NCBI GenBank assembly: GCA_036522895.1
Contig: DATDEX010000420.1
Location: forward strand, 1 to 5,480
Length of the DNA: 5,480 bases
Reading direction: 5' to 3'
DNA from: JAIOPA01 sp036522895
Lineage (GTDB): Bacteria > Eisenbacteria > RBG-16-71-46
The translations under genes and the position numbers were made by a program. The notes under the pieces are model-generated. The model saw only the letters and a list, made by a program, of their open reading frames with translations, searched no databases and had not been told where the DNA came from. Of this stretch, positions 1-5,480 are shown in pieces (the stretch's first letter is position 1; each line of letters starts with the position of its first letter).

Positions 1-378
1 GGTCGCCGGCCTTGCGGCCGCGGGGGTCGTCGTGGCCGCGGTCTTCGTGGCCCCACCGTCGGCGCCCGCCGCAGGCTTCGACGGCGCGCTCGCCGCGCGC
101 TTCGCCGCCGTGGTCGCCGTGCTCGCTACGCCCTCCGCGCCGTCACCCTCCGCGATCTCGCCCAGGAGGTCGCCCACCTTCACGATCTCGCCCGCCTTCC
201 GCGCATGCGAGAGCACGCCCGACGCATCGGCCACGATCTCGACCGCGGCCTTGTCGGTCTCCAGCGTGGCGATCGGTTCGTCCGTGCGCACGGTCGCGCC
301 GTCCGCCTTGAGCCACTCCACGAGCGTCGCTTCCGAGATGGACTCGGCGAGCCGCGGCACCTTCACCTGAACGCTCAC
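1..378 (-). CDS. sucB: Dihydrolipoamide succinyltransferase, E2 of 2-oxoglutarate dehydrogenase (N-terminal part, runs off left edge)
   Basis: The 126 codons seen encode a lipoyl domain (about residues 2-77) followed by an Ala/Thr/Pro/Lys-rich flexible linker (about 78-126). The domain begins MSVQVKVPRLAESISEATLV, and the AESISEATL stretch is typical of SucB-type E2 proteins. The lipoylation site is Lys43 in ETDKAAVEI, where Asp-Lys is the family hallmark. In the complete enzyme this swinging arm accepts the succinyl group from SucA, and the C-terminal domain transfers it to CoA in the cytoplasm. The peripheral-subunit-binding domain and catalytic domain (HxxxDG) lie beyond the left edge and cannot be checked. 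The start is GTG at 378-376, chosen because the lipoyl fold begins at once and a GGAGG site lies 7 nt upstream. It overlaps the sucA stop by four bases. Another 2-oxo acid dehydrogenase E2 is possible from the lipoyl domain alone, but linkage to sucA argues for sucB. Confidence 0.93.
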   Translation of the reverse strand, partial: MSVQVKVPRLAESISEATLVEWLKADGATVRTDEPIATLETDKAAVEIVADASGVLSHARKAGEIVKVGDLLGEIAEGDGAEGVASTATTAAKRAASAPSKPAAGADGGATKTAATTTPAAARPAT

Positions 379-3164
379 CTCTCGCCCTCCCCCCTGCCGC
401 CGTCCCTGCGGATTTCGGCGAACGCCACGCTCACGCCGTTCGAGCCGTTCACGGGGCTCGTGCCGTCGCCGAGGGCGGCCTCGATCAGCGCCGCCTCCTG
501 CTGCTGGTGCGTGGCGTAGAACCCGGTGGCGGGCGATGCGGAGCTCCGCCGCGCGATGAAGCGCAGCATGTCCCCGGCCGGCACGACGGCCTCAAGCCGG
601 TGGCGGAGCGCGCGCCACGCGCCCATGTTCGCCGGCTCTTCCTGCACCCAGCCCACGTCGCGTGCAAGCGGATAGCGGGTGAACACGGCCGCGAGCTCGG
701 CCGCCGGGAACGGGTAGAGCTGCTCCAGGCGCACGAGCGCCGTGTCGAGGAGGCCGCGCGCCTCGCGCGCCTCGCGGAGCGCGTAGTGGACCTTACCGGT
801 GGTGAGCCGGATGCGCCGGACGCGCTCCGGATCGGCGAGCGCGTCGTCGAGCACCGACCGAAACGTGCCGCCGGTAAAGTCGGCCACCGGCGAGACCGCG
901 AGCTTGTGCCGGAGCAGGCTCTTGGGGCTCATGATCACGAGCGGCTTCCGGAACGGCCGATGGAGCTGGCGCCGGAGCGCGTGAAAGAGCTGCACCGGCG
1001 TGGTGAGATTACAGACCTGAAGGTTCTTGTCCGCGCAGAGTGCCAGGAAGCGCTCGAGGCGCGCGCTCGAGTGCTCCGGGCCCTGGCCCTCGTAGCCGTG
1101 CGGCAGGAGCAGCGTGATCCCGCTCATGCGCCCCCACTTGGCCTCGCCCGACGCGATGAACTGGTCGATCGCCACCTGCGCCACGTTCGCGAAGTCGCCG
1201 AACTGCGCCTCCCAGACGACGAGCGTGTGCGGGTCGGCGGTGCTGATCCCGTACTCGAACCCGAGCACCGCCGCCTCGCTCAGCATGGTGTCCACCACCT
1301 CGAAGCGGCCCTGCTCGGGGACCAGGTGCTCGAGCGGCACCCAGCGGCGCCCGTCCTCGTTGTCGAACAAAGCCGCGTGCCGGTGCGTGAACGTCCCCCG
1401 CCCGGTGTCCTGCCCGGTGAGCCGGACGTTCCGCCCTTCGAGCAGCAGCGTGCCGTAGGCGAGCGCCTCGCCCAGCGACCAGTCGATGCGGTCCTCGAGG
1501 AACATGCGGCGGCGCTCGGCGGCGAGCTGCGCGATCTTCCGGTGCGGGTGGAAGTCGTCGGGCAGGCGCGTGACGCCGTGGAGCACCTGCTCCAGCGTCT
1601 CGCGCGGGGCACGCGTGTCGGCGCTCCAGTCGTCGCCCGCCCACTCGAGCCCGCGCCAGGTGCCGTGCGGCTCGCGCCGCACCGGAACCACGGGCTCGCT
1701 CGAGGCGCGACGGTGCGCGGCGCGGAACGTGCCCTCCAGCTCCTTCTCCATCCGCTCGACGGCACCCGCGTCCAGCACGCCGGAGCGCACGAGCTTGTCG
1801 GCGTACTGGCGGGCGGCGGGCACGTGGGCGGCGATCGCCTTGTACATCACCGGCTGCGTGAACGTGGGGTCGTCGAGCTCGTTGTGGCCGTGCTTCCGGT
1901 AGCACACGAGATCGATGCAGACGTCGCGCTTGAAGCGCATGCGGTACTCGAGCGCCAGCGTCATGGCGTGCACGCACGCCTCCGGGTCGTCGCCGTTCAC
2001 GTGCAGCACGGGCGCGTCGACGACGCGCATGATCGCGGACGGGTAGCGGCTCGTCCGCGCATCGTGGGGCGAGGTGGTGAAGCCGACCTGGTTGTTCACG
2101 ACCACGTGGATCGTGCCGCCCGATTCGTAGGCCGGCAGCTGCGAGAGCGCCAGCGTCTCGGGCACGATGCCCTCGCCCGAGAACGCCGCGTCGCCGTGGA
2201 TCAGCACCGGGATGCCGCGCTCGCGGGCATGGTCGGCCATCATCTCCTGGCGGGCGCGCATCGCGCCGAGCACCACCGGGTTCACGAACTCGAGATGGCT
2301 CGGGTTGTAGTAGAGCGAGAGCCGCACGCGGCGGCCGTCCGGCGTGACGTGGTCGGAGGAATACCCGAGGTGGTACTTGACGTCGTCGTGGCCCTGCACG
2401 TCGGGCGGCGCGAACGCCGACTCGAACTCGCTGAAGATGTTGTCGAGCGGCTTCTTCATGATGTTGGCGAGGAAGTTGATGCGGCCGCGGTGCGGCATGC
2501 CGATCGTGAGCTGCTCCACCCCCAGCCCGGCCGCGCCCGCCACGAGCGTCTCGAACATCGGGATGAGCGAGGCGCCGCCCTCGAGCGAGAATCGCTTCTG
2601 CCCGGTGTAGCGCGCGTGCAGGAACTGCTCGAAGCCGTCGGCCGCGAGGAGCGCGCGCAGGATCCCGACCCGCGCCGGGTCGGCGAGCTGCGGCCGGTTG
2701 CGCGTGCTCTCCATCCGCGCCTGGAGCCATTCGCGCTGCTGGGCGTCGGGGATGTCCATGAACTCGGCCCCGAGCGTGCCGCAATAGGTCTCGCGCAGCG
2801 CCTCGATGAGCTGGCGGAGCGTGCCGTGGAACTCGCCGTGGAGCGGCACGTGCACCTCGCGGTCCAGGTCCGCCTCGCCGAGGCCGAACGCGGCCAGCTC
2901 CAGGAACGGGTGCGTGCTCGCGGCGTCGCTCCCGAGCGGGTCGAGACGCGCCACCAGGTGCCCGAACTCGCGGTAGGCATGCACGAGCGCGTACGCGCTG
3001 TCCGATCCCCCGGCCGCCGGCGGGCGGCGGTCGCCGAGCTCGACCCCGGCAAAGAAGAGCGCCCAATCCTCGGGCACGGAGCGAGGATTCTCCAACCAGC
3101 GGCGGTGCTGCTCGTCGATGTAGTCGGCGTTCGCCCGCAGGATGAAATCGACACGCCCGGACAT
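375..3164 (-). CDS. sucA: 2-oxoglutarate dehydrogenase E1 component
   Basis: This 929-residue protein, close to the roughly 930 of E. coli SucA, is the thiamine-diphosphate-dependent E1 that decarboxylates 2-oxoglutarate and succinylates the lipoyl arm of SucB in the cytoplasmic TCA-cycle complex. Residues 6-40 form the E1 N-terminal helix region (NADYIDEQHRRWLENPRSVP). Family blocks follow in order: KRFSLEGGASLIP (190-202), MPHRGR (223-228), KYHLG (263-267), HGDAAFSGEGIVPET (323-337), NNQVGFTT (357-364), HVNGDDPEA (388-396), HGHNELDDP (425-433), GQDTGRGTFTHRH (584-596), WEAQFGDFAN (651-660), PHGYEGQGPEHSSARLERFL (688-707), MSPKSLLRHK (745-754) and QEEPANMGAW (841-850). The ThDP and 2-oxoglutarate histidines, the HGD aspartate and the NNQ asparagine are present. 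ATG at 3164 is preferred for its GAGGG site 5 nt upstream; an in-frame ATG at 3233 would add 23 residues unlike the family. A C-terminal tail of about 30 residues (900-929) lies past the usual end. Confidence 0.97.
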   Translation of the reverse strand: MSGRVDFILRANADYIDEQHRRWLENPRSVPEDWALFFAGVELGDRRPPAAGGSDSAYALVHAYREFGHLVARLDPLGSDAASTHPFLELAAFGLGEADLDREVHVPLHGEFHGTLRQLIEALRETYCGTLGAEFMDIPDAQQREWLQARMESTRNRPQLADPARVGILRALLAADGFEQFLHARYTGQKRFSLEGGASLIPMFETLVAGAAGLGVEQLTIGMPHRGRINFLANIMKKPLDNIFSEFESAFAPPDVQGHDDVKYHLGYSSDHVTPDGRRVRLSLYYNPSHLEFVNPVVLGAMRARQEMMADHARERGIPVLIHGDAAFSGEGIVPETLALSQLPAYESGGTIHVVVNNQVGFTTSPHDARTSRYPSAIMRVVDAPVLHVNGDDPEACVHAMTLALEYRMRFKRDVCIDLVCYRKHGHNELDDPTFTQPVMYKAIAAHVPAARQYADKLVRSGVLDAGAVERMEKELEGTFRAAHRRASSEPVVPVRREPHGTWRGLEWAGDDWSADTRAPRETLEQVLHGVTRLPDDFHPHRKIAQLAAERRRMFLEDRIDWSLGEALAYGTLLLEGRNVRLTGQDTGRGTFTHRHAALFDNEDGRRWVPLEHLVPEQGRFEVVDTMLSEAAVLGFEYGISTADPHTLVVWEAQFGDFANVAQVAIDQFIASGEAKWGRMSGITLLLPHGYEGQGPEHSSARLERFLALCADKNLQVCNLTTPVQLFHALRRQLHRPFRKPLVIMSPKSLLRHKLAVSPVADFTGGTFRSVLDDALADPERVRRIRLTTGKVHYALREAREARGLLDTALVRLEQLYPFPAAELAAVFTRYPLARDVGWVQEEPANMGAWRALRHRLEAVVPAGDMLRFIARRSSASPATGFYATHQQQEAALIEAALGDGTSPVNGSNGVSVAFAEIRRDGGRGEGER
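386..390 (-). promoter_or_regulatory. Ribosome binding site of sucB
   Basis: GGAGG on the minus strand lies 7 nt before the GTG at 378. It sits inside the last codons of sucA (the Gly-Arg-Gly-Glu-Gly-Glu-Arg tail). It supports the GTG start and suggests that ribosomes finishing sucA can re-initiate on sucB. Confidence 0.75.
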
Positions 3165-3304
3165 GGGAACCCTCAGTGGTAACGTCGGATGCGCGGCCAC
3201 TCCCAGCGCGCTTCCTGCCGGCATGGGGGCCACGGGCGGGTCAAGCTAGCACGAACCGAGCCGTCCATGACGCGTTTGTTCTCCCGCTGGACAACGAGCG
3301 GCCG
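3165..3304 (-). other. Spacer between the S9 peptidase and sucA
   Basis: These 140 bases hold the leader of sucA. I see no GC-rich hairpin followed by a T-run after the peptidase stop, so no clear intrinsic terminator. A TTGACC hexamer (minus strand, near 3238-3243) resembles a -35 box, but no plausible -10 follows at 16-18 nt. TGCTAGCTT (near 3243-3251) is only a weak extended -10 candidate, without a -35. The spacer is long enough for a separate sucA promoter, but none can be assigned. Confidence 0.4.
3170..3174 (-). promoter_or_regulatory. Ribosome binding site deciding the sucA start
   Basis: GAGGG on the minus strand lies 5 nt before ATG at 3164. The upstream in-frame ATG codons at 3233 and 3224 lack a comparable site, and the peptide between them and 3164 does not resemble the SucA N terminus. 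This decides for the 929-residue protein. Confidence 0.75.
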
Positions 3305-5320
3305 TCACCGTCGGTTGGATGCGGCGCCGGCCGTGGCGGGTCCGAACAGCAGGCGATCGAACCAGTCCCGGTTCTCCTCCATCGCGGCCCGGATCGCCTT
3401 CGGCTTGTTCAGGCCGTGTCCGAAGCCCGGGAACACCGTGAGCCGGGTCTCGACGCCCACGTCCACGAGCGCCCGGTAGAGCTCGCGCGCGTTCGGCGTC
3501 GGCACGCGCGCGTCCGCGCCACCGTGCTGAATGAGCACCGGCGTTCTCGCGCCCGAGCGCACCGTGGTGATGGGCGACGTGGTGGCGTAGATCGCGGGAT
3601 CGTCCCAGGGCGTGGCCTTCAGGTACTGCGGCGTGAACGGCGTGATGTCGGTGTTGGCGTAGTAGGTCATCCAGTCCGAGATGCCCGCGCCCACCGAGAT
3701 GGCCTTGAATCGACGCGACTCGTGCGTGGCGAGAAAGGCCGAAATGTAGCCACCCTGGCTCCAGCCCATGACGCCCACGCGCGTCGAGTCGACGAGGCCC
3801 GCGCGCGCCAGCGACTCGATCCCCGAGACGACGTCCCACGCGTCCCCCACGCCGAGGTTCCGCACGTTGAGCGCGCGAAACGCCGCGCCGTAGCCGGCGC
3901 TCCCGCGATAGTTGGGCTCGAGCACGAGCGCGCCCTTCGCGAGCCAGTGCTCGACCGGATAAACGTACGTCGCGGCGAAGCGTGTCGGGCGCGACACGCC
4001 CGTGGGGCCGCCGTGGATCATCACGAGCAGTGGCCGGCGCGAGCCCGGCCTCCAGCCCGGGGGCTTGCGGAGCACGCCCTCGATCCGCGTGCCGTCCCGG
4101 CTCGTCCAGGCCACCACCTCACTCGTGCCGAGCGTCCAGCCGGCGAGTTGATCGGAGAGCCGGGTGAGCGCGATGCCGGGCTCGCCCACGCGGGCCATGA
4201 ACACTTCCGGGTAGTGCGCGGCGTCGCCGGCCAGGTACGTGACGAAGCCGCCGTCGCGGGTGAGATTCCAGCCGCTGCCCGTCCAGCCCTCCGCGGGCGC
4301 CAGGCGCGTCGCGACGCCGGTCCCGGGATCGAGCCGGTAGAGGTACGCGGCCGTTTTCATATTGGCGGCGAACCAGATCCCCGCGGGGGTCCACGCCACG
4401 AGCGAGACGTCCTCGTCGAAGCCGCGCGTCAGGAGCGACGGCGGGCCTCCGTCCGCAGGCACGACGGCGATCATCCCGTTCGCGTAGTACCACGCGGGAT
4501 CCTCCGCCGCCGTCTCGAACGCGATGCGCGTGCCGTCGGGCGACCACACCGGGTGCGCGTCGGGGCTCCGCCACGTCACGAGCGGGGTGACGCGCCCGTT
4601 CGCCACGTCCACCACCGAGATCTCCTTCGTGCTGTCCGCGGCGAGCGCGTCGTGCGCCTGGTGGTCGAACGCGATCCGCTTGCCGTCGGGCGACCAGCCG
4701 AAATCGCTCACCGCCCAGCCGCCCGTCGTGAGCCGCTTGCCGCGCGCGCCGCCCAGCGTGTGGAGCCACAGGTTGGCGCCGCCGCGATCGCTGTCGCGCT
4801 CGAGCTCGCCGTAGCGCTTGTCGCGATCCTTCCGCACGTCGTCCTTCCCCTCGGGTGCCGTGTAGGCCACGCTCCCGCCGTCGGGCGACCAGGCGAACGC
4901 GGTCACGCCCTCGTCTGCGGCGGTGAGTTTTTCCGGCTCGCCGCCGCGCATGTCGAGCCACCACACCTGGCGCTTCTCGGTCCGCTCGGAGAGGAACGCG
5001 AGCTTCGCGCCGTCGGGAGACCACGCCGGCGCGGTATTGGATTTGGTCCCGAACGTGAGGGGCCGCACCGTCCGCTTCGCGACGTCGGCGAGCCAGAGTT
5101 GCGTGACGTACGCGTTCCCCACCATGTCGGTGTCGCGCACGGTGTAGGCCACGAAGCGGCCGTCGGGCGATGCGACCGGCGAGCCGGCGCGGCGAAGCGC
5201 GAGCATCTGATCCACCGTGGGCTCGCCGGCGAGCGCGCGGGTGGCGAGCGAGAGAACCGCGAGCAGGGCAAGGCTCGCGAGCAACGTGTGCCGGTGGGCA
5301 GCGCGTGGATCGGGGCGCAT
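3305..5320 (-). CDS. Secreted S9-family serine peptidase (prolyl oligopeptidase / acylaminoacyl-peptidase-like)
   Basis: The gene encodes a complete 671-residue, two-domain alpha/beta-hydrolase peptidase. Residues 1-31 are a Sec signal peptide: Arg/His-rich n-region, hydrophobic core LLASLALLAVLSL, and an ALA cleavage motif ending at 31. The mature protein should act in the periplasm or outside. Residues about 35-400 are a beta-propeller with recurring SPDG/WSPDG blade motifs (W100, W144, W209, W259; a weaker first copy at 51-54). Residues about 405-660 are the peptidase S9 domain: oxyanion region HGGPTG (436-441), NYRGSAGYG (470-478), nucleophile Ser521 in GWSQGG, Asp603 in GGADARVP and His635 in GFGHG. 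All three catalytic residues are intact. Family members cleave short peptides, often after proline or releasing N-terminal residues; the exact specificity cannot be read here. ATG at 5320 has GAGGAG upstream at good spacing, and the frame holds no ATG, GTG or TTG further upstream in the window. Confidence 0.93.
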   Translation of the reverse strand: MRPDPRAAHRHTLLASLALLAVLSLATRALAGEPTVDQMLALRRAGSPVASPDGRFVAYTVRDTDMVGNAYVTQLWLADVAKRTVRPLTFGTKSNTAPAWSPDGAKLAFLSERTEKRQVWWLDMRGGEPEKLTAADEGVTAFAWSPDGGSVAYTAPEGKDDVRKDRDKRYGELERDSDRGGANLWLHTLGGARGKRLTTGGWAVSDFGWSPDGKRIAFDHQAHDALAADSTKEISVVDVANGRVTPLVTWRSPDAHPVWSPDGTRIAFETAAEDPAWYYANGMIAVVPADGGPPSLLTRGFDEDVSLVAWTPAGIWFAANMKTAAYLYRLDPGTGVATRLAPAEGWTGSGWNLTRDGGFVTYLAGDAAHYPEVFMARVGEPGIALTRLSDQLAGWTLGTSEVVAWTSRDGTRIEGVLRKPPGWRPGSRRPLLVMIHGGPTGVSRPTRFAATYVYPVEHWLAKGALVLEPNYRGSAGYGAAFRALNVRNLGVGDAWDVVSGIESLARAGLVDSTRVGVMGWSQGGYISAFLATHESRRFKAISVGAGISDWMTYYANTDITPFTPQYLKATPWDDPAIYATTSPITTVRSGARTPVLIQHGGADARVPTPNARELYRALVDVGVETRLTVFPGFGHGLNKPKAIRAAMEENRDWFDRLLFGPATAGAASNRR
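4533..5173 (-). repeat. Five in-frame WSPDG-type repeats in the propeller coding region
   Basis: A 14-base unit (plus strand CCGTCGGGCGACCA) recurs at 4533, 4683 and 4878 without change, at 5010 with one mismatch, and at 5160 in a more diverged form. Spacings are 150, 195, 132 and 150 bases, all multiples of three. Each copy encodes the (W)SPDG turn of a beta-propeller blade, so this is a protein repeat made visible at DNA level by uniform codon choice. It is not a separate genetic element. Confidence 0.8.
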
Positions 5321-5480
5321 CGATTCTCCTCGGCGGGCTCGACTCCGGAATGCGTACGTCGGAAGGGACGAGGGCCGCGATGCTGCCGCAACCTCGCCGC
5401 GCGCGCCAGCGGCGGCCTGCTGCGACGGCCCGCCGCGCCACTGCAGTCCGCACCCGCGAGGCTTGCAGAACGCGGCGCCC
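5321..5480. other. Upstream edge with no supported gene
   Basis: The 160 bases upstream of the peptidase contain its ribosome binding site and presumably its promoter, but I see no convincing -35/-10 pair. Open frames run through on both strands because of the GC content. None has a ribosome binding site together with recognisable protein sequence. Confidence 0.4.
5326..5331 (-). promoter_or_regulatory. Ribosome binding site of the S9 peptidase
   Basis: GAGGAG on the minus strand lies 5 nt before ATG at 5320. It is the strongest Shine-Dalgarno match in the window, and it fits a start directly followed by a signal peptide. Confidence 0.8.

Noticed and set aside
12..519. Plus-strand frames across the left edge (12-311, 32-370, 205-519).
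   Set aside because: The minus strand here encodes the lipoyl domain of SucB and the C terminus of SucA; the plus-strand products are compositionally biased shadows.
2187..2195. GEG instead of GQG in the SucA ThDP motif (HGDAAFSGEG) as a possibly altered active site.
   Set aside because: Bacillus-type OdhA proteins also read GEG at this place, as I recall, so it is a known natural variant.
1009..3066. A 685-codon open frame on the minus strand in another frame of sucA.
   Set aside because: It is an Arg/Ala/Gly/Pro-rich out-of-frame shadow of sucA, without motifs or its own ribosome binding site.
507..3182. An 891-codon open frame on the plus strand antisense to almost all of sucA.
   Set aside because: Its translation is low-complexity (Arg, Val, Glu, His, Leu, Ala rich) with no recognisable domain. 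The opposite strand encodes an unmistakable full-length SucA. Long antisense frames like this are expected where codon third positions are nearly all G or C.
3282..3305. A weak inverted repeat (CGTT(T)GT ... ACAACG) near the peptidase stop as a terminator.
   Set aside because: The stem is only six pairs with a bulge, is not GC rich and has no T-run on either strand.
4533..5173. The recurring 14-base unit as a possible CRISPR array or regulatory repeat.
   Set aside because: Spacings are irregular (132-195 bases), the unit is too short, and every copy is in frame and encodes the SPDG blade motif.
4119..5453. A 444-codon minus-strand frame overlapping the S9 peptidase and starting upstream of it.
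   Set aside because: The product is dominated by Arg and Ala with no family motifs. The S9 frame in the same place has a signal peptide, propeller motifs and an intact triad.
5351..5480. A possible plus-strand gene start (ATG at 5351) running off the right edge.
   Set aside because: It has no ribosome binding site, and the product is Arg/Ala rich without recognisable features. The stretch is more easily explained as upstream DNA of the peptidase.

Overview
This is a very GC-rich window (roughly 70% by eye) in which every supported gene lies on the minus strand, so transcription runs from right to left. In transcription order the layout is: a 160-bp upstream edge with no supported gene, a secreted S9-family serine peptidase (5320-3305), a 140-bp spacer, sucA for the E1 component of 2-oxoglutarate dehydrogenase (3164-375), and the first 126 codons of sucB for the E2 component, which runs off the left edge (378-1).

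sucA and sucB overlap by four bases (GTGA), which is a strong sign of co-transcription and probable translational coupling. SucA decarboxylates 2-oxoglutarate with thiamine diphosphate and passes the succinyl group to the lipoyl-lysine of SucB, which transfers it to CoA. This is the oxidative TCA-cycle step, so the organism probably runs an oxidative, respiratory-type TCA cycle. The E3 (lpd) gene and the catalytic part of sucB are outside the window.

The S9 peptidase is a complete two-domain enzyme: a Sec signal peptide, a WSPDG-rich beta-propeller and an alpha/beta-hydrolase domain with an intact Ser-Asp-His triad. It probably degrades peptides outside the cytoplasm. It has no obvious functional link to the TCA genes, and whether it shares their transcript cannot be settled from sequence.

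The organism is a high-GC bacterium. Many secreted S9 peptidases plus a sucAB pair would fit groups such as Gemmatimonadota, Eisenbacteria or similar high-GC Gram-negative lineages, but this is a weak inference and no marker in the window fixes the phylum. Core metabolism dominates. I found no mobile element, CRISPR array, tRNA, rRNA or evident novel system. The long open frames on the plus strand across sucA are codon-bias shadows.
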